From: Hybos culiciformis
Lineage: Eukaryota; Arthropoda; Insecta; Diptera; Hybotidae
Direction of reading: 5' to 3'
DNA length: 64,000 nucleotides
Assembly (NCBI GenBank): GCA_964007475.1
Contig: OZ023274.1
Location: 82,471,303-82,535,302 of the forward strand
Each line of letters starts with the position of its first letter. Within the stretch, counting starts at the first letter, position 1. Positions 23,986 to 36,800 of the stretch are shown here, piece after piece. Under the pieces are notes generated by a model, which ran no database searches, was not told the origin of the DNA, and saw only the letters and a program-made list of their open reading frames with translations. Position numbers and translations under genes: made by a program.

Positions 23986-26900
23986 TGATTATTCGTGTTA
24001 GCTCATTTTTAAGCCTCATATTTATATTCTCAAAATAACGACAATTCTAGTAACTTACAAATAAAAAGACTAGAAATTATGCAAACCATTTAAATTAAAA
24101 ACAAATATTAAAAATTTACTACATTAAATTTATTGGAAAAATTATATTGCACTTTATAAAAAATAAAATATTATAGATGTAGTTTATTATTTATGGAGTA
24201 GATATTGAATAAAAAAAATATTATTCACAATCAAAAAATTTTGTGCAACGAATTTTATTTAAGCAAAAATAATTACTATTATACATTTTTCCTTCGTATA
24301 ATGCGCACTAACCGTTCAGTAGGAGGAAACATTTCATTATTTATAATTAATATTAGTAGAGCTCTTATGATTTAACAAAAAAAAAAAGAAGTTTTTTCAA
24401 GTTTATATTGCTTGTTTGAAAAAATTAATTTTCTAATATTTTGAACAACATAAAAAATAGTATTATATTAATCTTTAATCTTACATTTTCATCAAACTTG
24501 AGATAGAGAATGCCAACTTGTCTCAATTCATTTTTAACTCTCTAATTTTAATAATATTTATAACCCTTATGTTTAAAACACTGCAAAATAAACAAAAACT
24601 GTATAATGTGTTACACAAAAAACGTTTATGTGTAATAAAATATATACATATGTATAAATTCATAATTATCGAGGTAATTAAAGATAGGTTAATCATAAAA
24701 AGTTAAACTCTATCTTGAAGTTATTTGTTCGAGGATTTTTGTATTGAAAGAAAACGCCCAAAAACAAAAGACTTAAGAAACGAACTTGATTATGTCATAC
24801 GAATTTGTTTAAAAAATATTGTAAATATAAATTTCACAAATATTAGAACGAAATTAAATCATCAATTTTCAAATTAAGATTGATATTTATTTCTTTTAAA
24901 TTGATAAATTAAGAATAAAAAATCTGATCCATATGCGAACCAAAAATATTGACCAGAAACTCTAAATTCAGAAATTATACGAACAACTTTTAGATTTTCG
25001 TTAAAATTTTACGTTTTTGTTTGTATTCCCTGGATATAAATATATTTAATATGGCTGTGATACATATCAATATTTTTTTACTCATTCTCCTTTTATGACT
25101 TTTATTTCATGAATTCCGAATATTAAGTTTAAAATTATAATGTCGAAATCAAAATGCTGTTTATTTCTTACTTGATCTTGCCACAATGTCATATTGTGAT
25201 TTTAACTACTTTTCTCATTCTGATTATTTTTTATTTTCTTTAAATAAATTTGAATAAAAAAAACATTAATTTGAAAATAAATTATTCGAAAAAATAAAAC
25301 CTAGACCAAGATTCATTTAAACACTAATATTTTGCTAATCGTTTTAGAAATGTTTGTATGTTTTGTGCTAATTTACAAAAAAAAAAAAAAATTAACGATA
25401 TCGTTTTGGCGCAATTAATAACATCTGTATTTAATACCCAGAATTAAAAATAAAATTTGCATTTCAATTCAAAAATATTATGGAATTTATAATTACTTCT
25501 TTTTTTATGTACGAATCTTAAACGCTTAAATGGTTTATAACTTCTCTTCATCTTTCAACAATACATTAATTCTATAAATTCGTATGTTAAAATGTTGGTA
25601 TTTCTTTTTTAACAAGAATTTATTTTATCGATATTATAATAGCTTCGATATTTAATTTATTTATAAAGATAAAATTTTGCGCTCGCCAATATACATATTT
25701 CTTCTGATGGTACCTAATCAATAGCTCATTACAAGAACTTCAAAGTTGTACTTTTCAAATGAAATTTGGAAATTTTAATATTTTTTTGAAATACTTATTT
25801 TCTTCCTATTGTTTTAAGTTTTGGATAGAAACTGTCCTCTCTAAACTTCATTTTAAGAATTATCAGCTTACTTCTTGAACACTAAATTTAATCATTAAGA
25901 AAGAATATAAAATGATTAAAATCTCATTTACTTTGAAAAATGTCTTATTTCAACTTCAACCGAAACTTGTTTTTGTGTTTATTGGTTATTTGCACTAACA
26001 ACACACCATACCTCTATATTTTTCAGAGATTAAAAAAAAAACGTTACTTACATATATGTTGTTATCATTATGTCAAAAATATAAAAATATCTAAGATGAC
26101 TAAAAAAACAAACCACAAGAATAAAAATTGATTTCGAATTTTAAAAATAAAAACAGAATCATTGATAGTAAAAGCAAAACAAGTTAAAAATTTAAAGCGT
26201 AGTTAGAATTTTTTATTTTTAGAACATAGTCAATAAAATAATCCAAGATAAGCTATGTGTGCTTTCAATCCATTTTGTTTGAAAGTATATTTAAAATTTA
26301 AATTTGTCATAAAGTTAGAGGGATTAACTTGTCCAGCTTCCAATTCAGTATTGATCTATTTCAAGTAAAAAAAAATTGTAACTTGATTCAAAATTATGTA
26401 ATATATTATTTTTTATACTAATTCTTGATAAAATCGATATTTTTCTTATAAAATTTTATTTCGTTGTCATTCAAATATGTACATCTTTTTTTTACCATTA
26501 TCTCTCTTCTGACTCTTATATAAAATAAAATAAATTTTTTGTAAGAATAAAATGTCGGTTTTTTCGACTTTGGAGTAAATTTGCCTGAAATCAGAAATAA
26601 ATAAATTATCGTCGTTTATGATAAACAAAACAATGTGTATTATTGATTTTGATTTCCTTCTTTAATATTATCAACACCTTTATTTTTTCTAATCATTTGA
26701 ATCTCTAATTAAAATTATTTATGTTAATTTTATGGAAATTAACAAGCGATTTTCTAAATGCATTTCAATTTAAATGAATTTACAATTATTGAAAATCAAT
26801 TGAAAATTTAAGAAATATTGATAAAATGAAAATTAATTTCTGGTTTTCAACAAAATAACAAAAAAAAAAAATTATTTTTTTTATAATTTTATTCATATAA

Positions 26901-27449
26901 TATCGGTCCAATTAAAATCCATTCATTACAAAAAAAAAATTAAATAAATAAAGTAAGAAATGTTTCTTCAAATTATTTGAATTCAAAATAAATATGTCTA
27001 TAAAGAAAAACTAACAACTAAATTTATGTTAAGTGTTTTCAAAAAAACTTGTAATAAAACATCAAAGATTAAATTCCTAATATTATTTTATTTTAAGCAC
27101 AATATTCTTGAATTGGTTAAAATGTTTCATCGAAAAAATAATCATTTATAATTTAAAATACTTAAGCACTTAACTGTAGTAAGTTTAAGTACTTTGTAAG
27201 TGTTCAGAATTCTCATTGTTAAGTTTGTTTATCAAATTTTTCTATTTTCTACAGATAATTTACTTTCAATTTCTCTTATAAAACAATTCAAAAGTGTTAA
27301 ATCGTTTTCAAATTTAATTTAAAACTCGTTTTTACGAAGAAAGCTCTAACAGAAAAATAAAATAAAATGTCCAATAAATAAATAATTATTGATAGTTTAT
27401 GTCGCTGAAATTTCTAAATCACAATTCATTAGATGTATTAATGTATCTT
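23986..27449. other. AT-rich stretch without supported genes
   Basis: A slightly G+C-richer spot at 24295-24335 is open on both strands (plus MRTNRSVGGN, minus EMFPPTERLVRIIRR) but too short to call. Frames at 24518-24706 and 25940-26131 look like chance. Confidence 0.45.
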
Positions 27450-27499
27450 AATGCTTAATGCATGGCTATTTTCTGTCTATAATAACCACATTAAGCATT
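27450..27499 (+). ncRNA. Short miRNA-like hairpin, speculative
   Basis: The left arm AATGCTTAATGCATGGCTAT (27450-27469) pairs with the right arm AATAACCACATTAAGCATT (27481-27499) across a loop of about 10 nt, with one small bulge. It is on the short side for an animal pre-miRNA and does not match a miRNA I recognise. In AT-rich DNA such stems arise by chance. Confidence 0.2.
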
Positions 27500-30400
27500 C
27501 ATGTTCAGCGTAAATGGCCAACAAATTTAAAGCAATTCTTTTCAATATTTGATCTGAAAGCCTTAGCAGTGAAATGAACATTGCATCGAATTTAATATCA
27601 TTTGCAAAGTAATATTAATTCATAACTGGAATTATGCTCACTTTTTTTTTCTCCGTTAATGCTGTACACAATTGTGTTTTAGAAACCAGAAATTTAATTT
27701 ATTTCTGAATTTGCTGAATGATGTTCGTATAAAATTGCCTCTGGTATGATTTTAAACATTCAATATTACGCATAATTTCTATAATTTTAAATCAAAAACA
27801 TGACATCTATGTATTAATGACAATAAAATGAAATCTATTTAGATTGCAATTTTTATTTTAGTTTTTTTAATTTTTGTTTCTTTTCAATTCATTTTACTTT
27901 TATTTATTTATATTTGCAATTCTCTGAAAAGATAATTGGATTAAAATGAAAGGTGACGCAAAGGATGCTTTCTGTTTTGTCAGAAATTTTCATTTTTGTC
28001 TCATACGGCAAGTGTAAAAAAAATTTTAATGTGGATTTTCATGTATTACCATATTAATATTTTTTTGTTATTTCTGCTCTGTTAAATTAATTTTCTTCTG
28101 ACAATAAAAAAATATAAAAATTTCAACAAATTAGTGATTAATAAGTCAAATAGTTGATTCGTAGAAATAACCTTCTTTGGCGTTTTACAAAACTTCAGAG
28201 CATTAATTTTCACATAATTATAAAAGTTAGAATGTCCCAGGTCCACCATCTTCGTTAACAATTTTTAACTTTTATTAAATTGTAATGACTGTATATTTTT
28301 TCTTTGACTTTTTCGAACATAATATAAAAGTTTTATTACCTAAGCCCAAAGAATATTGAAAATATCTATATTGATATTATTAGTCCATATTTTTAAAATG
28401 TAAAACAAATTTCATAATTTCCACATACATTTTTTTTAATAACTTAATTCATCTTTTCTTTTTTTTTTATTAATCGCTTTATAAAAGTGAATTATACATG
28501 TCTTGATTGCATTAATTAATGCTCTATTAAAATTAATTCAAGGTTAATTAGTTTAATAATATGTTAAGATTTTAAAGCAAATAAATCTTATGTACAGTTT
28601 AATGCCCCAATTTGGGAGTGTATTTTTTTTTGTTTTTCGTTTATGTTTCTGATATTTTGATTTGTTTTTCTTTTACGATATATATATGGTAATTAATATT
28701 GTCCACAGAACATTAATTTGATGATTAATTTATCAAATTAAAAAAACAAAAAAAAACAAAGTAAAAAACAAATAAAGAGTATAAATAAAATAAGAGAAAA
28801 ACCCTAATTACTACATCGAAAAATTAGTTATATTTATTTAAAAAAAAAAACCAAAATACATGGTTCATCACTTAAGGCGTTGCGCCATGGTGTCCAGTTT
28901 ATAATATAACAATGGGTAGATATTATTTTCGCGGATAATTAATTAAAAAATATTTGAAAAATTGAATAAACATAATGCTGTTCATCAATTTTATATTTGC
29001 TTGTAGTTGACTTCATTCAAAAAAATGTTTGAATGTTTCTTTTTTTTTTTGTTTTTAATTTTGATATTATTTTTATATCATTATTTTTTATATATTGAAG
29101 TGTTAAAGATCCGGTTTTATATTTAATAATTGATTACTGACCACAATCTTACTAGCATAGTACTATACTATATTTTAAATCAAAATGTCCAATACATGTG
29201 GGAAAATTTATTCAATGAAATATTAAAATTCTGAAAAGTATAATTAATAACTTCAAACAGCATTTTAAATATAGCTTTTATTATAAATTTTTATGCTTCA
29301 GTAGGTTTTTTTTTCATTTTACATAGATGAGAGTTAAAACTCCAATCTAATATAAATTAAGAGTATCCTATACTTATATCAACTCCAGGAACCATTTTCT
29401 TTGTCCTGTATTATCACACAACATTTATATCTATTTATTTAACATTAATATAGTAATATAAAATATTTTAATTTTTTAAAATAATTTTCATATATAGAAA
29501 ATTTTATTCCATAATAGATAATTATTTTTTACTTTTAAATTTATTCTGGTTTTGGTTATGAAACATTTATATGTTATTCATATAATGTATTGTAGATTTG
29601 CAACATTGTGATTTTTAGTAATCCATTTATAAAATATTCATAAACAACAGAATGTAAAATGTTGAAAATGTAACAGTAAGCTTTTAACTCTACTCTGTAA
29701 AACAAAATATTAAAGTCTTAATTTAATTTAATTCTAAATTTCAAAAAATTAATTTTAAAAATTCATATATATATAAATATATAAATTATTAGTACAAAAT
29801 CAATCAATATTTAAATTTTGAATACGAAATATGGTAGTCGAATAAAGAAAGGGAATATTTTAAGTAAATGTTTATACTTAAGACCTGATAAATCAGCAAC
29901 TTGTTTTTCACATATACCTTTTCATTTTAAATAGTATAAACGGAAGCAATTTGACTTAACTTCAATTATTAGAAAAATAAAAATTATTTTTTCAACAGTT
30001 TACATAATTAGATAAGTTTAATAATAAATTTTGATGTAATTTACAAGCTATGATCAATGAAATTAAGTTATAATAGAATGAAATTATGTAATTGCCATAA
30101 AGTTTAAAGTTAATTTTAATTTCGACTATAAAACTCATAATTCATAAACAAATAATACAATTTCATAGTTCATTAGCAATAAATTTACTTTTTTTTTTTA
30201 AGACTGCTAAATAGATAGATACATTTTTGCTTAGTATGTTGGGATGAACTGCTCATATCAAAACTGAGAAGATTTTGGAACATTTAGGGCATATCTATCG
30301 TGCACATATGTACAATTAGTCTCGAAATATTAGGCACGCCAAAAGTTTTATCCAAGACTTTGATTTGCGTATATATTTATTTTTATTTTTAAAATTAGAT

Positions 30401-32650
30401 CATATTTCGAGGATTCAAGCTCCAAATTCCGAACTGAAATAATCAATCAAATTGTCTCTGTAGTCTTGAAAGTCGTAAAAAAAAGAAAGAGGAAGACAAA
30501 ATGACAAAATTTATATATTTATTTCAGAATCAAGTACCTCTGATAAGTACTTGAAGTAATTGAAATAAAGTTTTAATGCGGAATTCTTGTCATCTTTGTG
30601 AACTACAAAAAAAAAATACATTGTGCATTTGTCTTGTCAAAAATTATGTAATTTGTAAAAATTATTATTTTATTGAAATTTTTTTGAAAAAACCATGTTC
30701 AAGTAAAACATTATCAATACAGATTTCTTGTTAAAGAAAAAAAAACTTTATTATTATTTTGTTTTTTTTTTTTGTTAAGCGGCGAAAATTGACTTAGATA
30801 GGTAGGAGTGAATACGATTGAAAATATAATTTTGAAATATTTCGTTTTCGTCTAAGACTTGAAAATACCTATGCAATAATCTTTTTTTTTTATAAATATA
30901 TATTTTTTTTTTTTTGATAAAAATTTAATTTATTAGTTAATGGTTTTATAATTAAATGAAAATTAAAATTGTATACTCTTTTAAGTTTGAGAAAGATATT
31001 GAAATATCTCAGTGGTACAATTCACACCTACAATTCAATTTGAAATCACACAATTGCGTTGAACTTACATATATGCTTATATTTTATATATGTTTATGTT
31101 AAAAGAAAAGCTTTAATTTATGGAATGTTAAAATTTATGAGCATGGAAAATGTTCATGTTCATTTAAACTTTTAGTTAATAATTTATGTCATTTTCTATT
31201 AATAAAATGTTAAAAATAAATGTTTGCGCTACAGGAGACATTATGTCGTCCTTCAACAAAATGTAAAAATTTTGTCATTTGATGTTAAAAAAGTTTTCAA
31301 AACGACTTATCATAATAAGTTAGATTAATGGAAGTACTCTTAATACTCGAAAAGAATTCAGTTATAGTTGAACACAATATCTGTTAGATTCATGTTTGGT
31401 TACACTTTTGAAACTTAAACTTTTTTTTAGATTCATATATGTTTACTTCAAAAGAAAAATTTTCAAAAAAATTAATTTTTGAATTATTTTTTAAATTTCA
31501 TTTTCAAATTTTCGAATATTGGAAGATATTATGTTTTATAAAAGTTGCTCTGATTCGACAGAAGCTAAGCTGTAGAGCATAATTCAATAATTGTTATATT
31601 CTAAATATGAAAGTTTCTCATGTTCAAAATATTTGACTTTAAACAACTCAATATTGCAGTTTGATTTCCGATCAATATAAAATAAAATTATGATTTAAGG
31701 GAAACAAGCCCCAGTTATAGTGAATTCTTGGTTTAATCTGAAAACTTGATTTAAAAAAACTTCAACTTTTGGAGCCTTGAAAATTTCTCTCTTACTTGAA
31801 TTTAAATCTCAAGTACATATTCTTAAGTCAAATTTGAAAACGGTATGGGCAGAAAATTAATTATAAACAACTTATTATTTTCATTATAAAAATTTATAGA
31901 AAAAAAAATTTTCAGGAAATGATACAAATAATTTTAAACTTTTTTTATTTGTAGTTTTATTTTATTTTTTTTAAGACATTTATTGAATAAGAAAGAGCTT
32001 TTTTTTATTAAAATGACAAAAACCGGTAAACGAAAATTAGTTTCATTATGAAAAAAAAAATATTATTTACAATTTAAAATTTTTTAGGTTTGGCTTTCTT
32101 TAGTCCATTCAATTAATAAAAAAAAAAATACATTAAAATTTTAACAATTAAAATTATATCAAAGATCATTCATAAAAGGTCAAAGTTTGGGTTAAACATT
32201 CAATATAAAATAAATTTTATCTTTTACATTTCTATGGCATTCTGTTTTCATTCATTTCACTTAGTAGCGTAAAAAAAGTTAATGAAAAATACAGAGCTTG
32301 AAATCAATGAGTGCGTATAAATATCTAAAAAGTACATAGACATGTTATGTTGATTATTGACGCTTTTTTTTTTATTTGTAGTTTATAATTAACAATTATT
32401 TTTATACTAATTTTTTGTTAGTTTTATTTTTATTTAAACTATAATTCAGTACAAACGAAACTATATAATATGTATTCTAAGAATATAATAGTTTACTAAA
32501 ATAATTATTATTTTTGTAATAATAGTTTTAATTACCTATCTAACACCAATAATTAAATAAATGCAGGTTTAGTTGACTATCTACCAACAATTTTAATTTC
32601 CTTTTTATATATAATACGAAATTTAAATTTGTGATTACGTATTATCGATT
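27500..32650. other. ~5 kb AT-rich stretch, nothing firmly annotated
   Basis: A G+C-rich spot at 28862-28905 (GGCGTTGCGCCATGGTGTCC) is open on the minus strand as NWTPWRNALSDEPC. A 20-codon frame at 31220-31282 reads MFALQETLCRPSTKCKNFVI. Both are too short to call. No repeat family copies. Confidence 0.45.
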
Positions 32651-33130
32651 ATAGTAGATTACAATACATGTTATGAAAATTTGTTAATCTTGCGAGTTGT
32701 GTTTACACACAAACACATAGACACGAGTCATTTTTATATCACGAGACCGAAGGTCAAGTGATATAATATTGACGAGTGTCTATGTGTTTGTGTGTATACA
32801 CAACGAGCTGTATAACAAATTTGATTAACATGTATTGTATACTGCTTTAATGTGCATGTGAGAGGGAGTTGCAAAGAGAGAATATAGAGATAATTTAATA
32901 ATAATATTGTGAGTGTGAGTGATATTATTTTTGTTTATAGTATTACGCAGTTCAAAATGAAGTAAGTAAATACAATATAGGGAAATGTAAATACAATTTA
33001 CATCAAAGGGAAATGTAAATACAATTTACATTTCCCTATAATTGCATGTGTATTGATGCATGTAATGGACCATTTACCGATCTAAATTTGGGAATGTAAA
33101 TACAACTTACCGAAGACATGCACATTAAAA
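32651..33130 (+). mobile_element. Composite hairpin/MITE family, copy B
   Basis: Same architecture and orientation as the copy at 21534-22104: ATAGTAGATTACAATACATG start, palindrome centred near 32750-32756, inner TTTAATGTGCATGTGAG, GTAAATACAA array, CCGAAGACATGCACATTAAA end. It is shorter because it lacks the purine/pyrimidine-rich spacer of copy A. Identity to copy A is very high by eye over the shared parts, which suggests recent spread. There is no open frame of interest. Confidence 0.9.
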
Positions 33131-33820
33131 TCTTTAATCAAATAAAAAATTTCACTTTCCAATTTTCAATCTTAGAAATTTATATAAAAAGTACAAAATG
33201 TATGTAAAAAAACTTCAAAACAAATTACCAAACACTACAAAGGTATAACATTTTGGTATTTATAAGTAAAATCATTTTATATCAAATGATAGAATTTAAT
33301 TCATATTCTTTATGGGGTTATGTTTCTATTCTGAATAGATCTAATATTATAATAAACAGAATTTTCTTGAAAAATAACCACAAAATTGAACCAATTTTTT
33401 TTTTTTTTTCGTGTTCTTATAAGAAAATATAAACCAGAAAAATTATAACAAATAAGACTGATTACAAACAAGGACACAGGTGTGCATTTTTTTTTTGTTT
33501 TTGATAAATATGTATATAAATTCAGAAAGCTTTTAATTTACCGAAATTTTTGATTTTTGTTTTTTTGTTATTATTTCGAACAAAAAAAATTTGGGTTGGC
33601 ACGAATTTTATGTAGAAAATTAATTTAATATCATTGTATTAAATAGCTACCATAATTTTTTTTTTTTGCAACATTTTTCTATAAATTTTTATCTCATAAA
33701 TAACATTGTCTTTTAATATAAAAGTTTCTATAAAAGTCATAATAAAATATTATTGGATGTCATTTAAAAAATTAAAGCAATAAAAGAAAAACTTTATTTT
33801 GTGAAAATGTTCAATGAATT
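33131..33820. other. AT-rich stretch, nothing recognised
   Basis: A/T runs only. The minus-strand motif AATAAA at 33798-33793 lies about 23 nt past the stop of the candidate exon at 33866-33821 and could serve as its poly(A) signal, but such motifs are common here. Confidence 0.4.
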
Positions 33821-33866
33821 TCAACTTATTATTGCATCCTTTTTCCCATTTGGCCGATTTGAAGAC
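33821..33866 (-). CDS. Candidate terminal exon of the secreted-protein gene at 46.0 kb
   Basis: On the minus strand a strong acceptor (CATCTTTAATTTCTAG, AG at 33868-33867) leads into a G+C-richer segment. With one nucleotide completing a split codon it reads SSNRPNGKKDAIIS and stops at TGA 33823-33821. The upstream exon at 45986-45757 ends in phase 2 (AG|gt), and AG+G gives Arg, so the two join in frame as ...NLRTR-SSNRPNG.... The Ser/Asn/Arg/Gly/Lys-rich composition matches exon 1. The implied intron is about 11.9 kb, and other exons may lie between. The plus strand is also open here (IASFFPFGRFEDLEIKDVLL), a competing reading. Confidence 0.35.
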
Positions 33867-33868
33867 CT

Positions 33869-36800
33869 AGAAATTAAAGATGTATTATTAGTGGCGTTAT
33901 TGCAATACGCCATGATAATGTTTTCCTAATGAAACAAATATAATGAAAAAAAGCGAAAACAATTTTTGATTTTCTTTAATTGCAATTGGATAAATATTGC
34001 AATTGGATGGAATGTTTTCCACACCTGGAAATCAGGTAAAAATTATCATCGCTTTTTTCTGTAACTTTTGATGAACCAGTTTGTTATTTAACTATTTGGC
34101 GGTTAATGTATGTATATCTATCAAAATACCAATTGTTTTTGTAACTTATTGCCCATATCATTGGTTTCTATCGACATAAACGTAAAAATAATTACAAAAT
34201 CACTAAAAAATTGCATATTAAATTACAAATAATGTGAATATTTCAACAAAAAAAAAATACATAAACTATAACTAGATTATAATTTTATTCCCTAAATTAA
34301 AATTTTCCTATTGCACAGTATTTTTTATAAATATGTTTCCCTAAAATGGAAAAAAAATAAACTGGAAAAATTAATAGACATAGTTGTCTGCTGTCAATCT
34401 AATTGCAAATAACTTGATTTTTAAATAATATATTTATTTAATTTTTTTTTTTTTTATTAAACATTTGATGCTCATTTGATTCAAAAAGAAAGTGATTTTT
34501 CACAAATGATGGACATTTCAACATTTTGTATGATCCGTCAACTATTTATTTTTCAAACAACTTTAAAAATTTGAGCTAAAATCAAACGACAAATATTAAT
34601 TTTTCTAATTTTAAACATTATTTTGAGTTCGTTGATCTTCTATAGTAATTATGTAATTTCTAGTAAAACTGAATAACATTAAATTGAATAACAAGAATAC
34701 GAATATAAGTTAGATTTATAGCTGCCGCGTTGGTTTTCAGGATTTTTCATATAATTTTTTACAAAATTCTGAACGATAATTAATAAATACATTATTTGCT
34801 TAAAATCACATTTAAGAGAAGAGATAAATTTTAACTGGAGTTTCTATAAATTAACTTTTATCTTCCATTATTGTGATAAAATGGGCTTTTGTATTCTTAC
34901 TAATCAAATTCCCGAAAATAATGTTTAAAATTTATTTATTTATTAACATCTTTTTTTTTATTTTTATTTATTTGATTGTTAGAATTGAATAAAATAGTTA
35001 CAATACGTCTTTGCCATTAAGGCATGTAGAATTATCCTATAGATCCAATCGATCACAATGATTCATATAGATAAATAGATACGTAGATGGGAAGATAGGT
35101 AGATAAATAAATAGATAGATAGACATATAGATAGATCTAATAATAATAAAACCGACTTCCTAATAAAATAAAACGACATTGATTTGATCTTTTATCATAT
35201 TACTTTCCTTATACGACGACGGTAAAAAATCGGTTATTGAACTTCTTTCTTTTAATTATGGGTAACATTTAATAAAAATTTAAAAGCTGTTGGATTCATA
35301 ATAGTTTTAACGCGTTAAAGCTGATCTTTTACTTATAATATTTTTATTAATAATTCGATTTTTTTTTTTTAATAAATTTTATTATATTATAATTTATAAA
35401 AATAAATATTTTCTACTTAATTAACATAATAATATTTAGATGTAGCAAGTTGCCAATCACCATAAGTTATTTGTATATGCTTTATTTTTATCACATATGG
35501 ACAATTAAAGTTTATTCACATTCTATACGCAAATTGAAAACCTTATGTTTAAGTTTTTTCTGAAATGAAACATTTCAAAAATAGTAAAAAAAAAATTTTA
35601 TGTAGACAATTTTTTGGTGTTTAAATATATTACTTTGGAGATCTAAGTTCAAGATCTTAAAGGTCTGTATAACATTTAATAAAAAAAGTGCCTCAGTGAT
35701 AAGAAGTATATTATGAATTTTCTCGAACTAAATTGTCTTTGTTGTAAAAATACGAAAAAACGGAAATAAAACAGTAGAAGTGGAATTACTCTGACACAAC
35801 AGACTCTGAAATGATAATGGACTCATCTCAAATGTAATTTTTCATTACACAAATTTTTCAATGTAGTTTTCAAAGTAGATAATTTGCAAGTTTTTTTTTC
35901 TTGTTACCAAGAGCTCTTCTTTATAATATTTTATTTTTTCATAGCCTGAAGAATACTATTATATGCGTGTATGTATATTCTTATATTCAAACTAATACGT
36001 ATATTTTGTTTTTTTCGCGACCAAAACTTCAATACTTATATTATAAATAAATTTTTATTTTAAATCATAATAAATAATATTGTCAGTTCTTGAAATTTAA
36101 TAATTTTATTTGATATAGTCTGATAGTTAATATAATGTTATACAAATGTATTTTATATATATTTCGTAAATGAAATAAAGTATTTAATTCATAAAAATAA
36201 AAATACTGTATTTCTTTTTATGTGCGTAGAAAAAGCCGCAACAAGTTAACTTTCTTTAGTAAAAGATAATTTTGTGAATACGGAAAAGTGGTAGGACTTG
36301 TTTAAAATGTACAGAATGATTTAATATTACTTAACATACATTTTTTCAACAAAAAAAATAAAATAAAAATAATAATAATAAATAAAAAAAAAAAGGTTTA
36401 AATGTAAAAATTTATTATTAATCGGTATTATATGGTTTTATTATGTAATTTAATATTATATAATTAAAATATTCTTTAAACTGGTCCAATAACATTTCAA
36501 GAAAACCATATTTATTTTTGTTTATTTTTATTTTTCATCATAATTGGTTCACAAGTCCTAATTTCAAGACAAAGCAGCAGTACTGAAAGATTATGGCATA
36601 TATTATGATCATGTGTTTAATTTTCTTTAATTTAAAATTTATTATTATTTTCTTGTTGTTTTTTTCTTTTTGAATTTTATTAACAAAGTCTTACGTTCTC
36701 CCAGTATGCATTTTCTAATGTTTATAATAAGCCAAATTTTTTGAAATATCAATTTTCTTATGTGAAGTTCAAATATTGCAGAATAAAATAATTTAATGAC

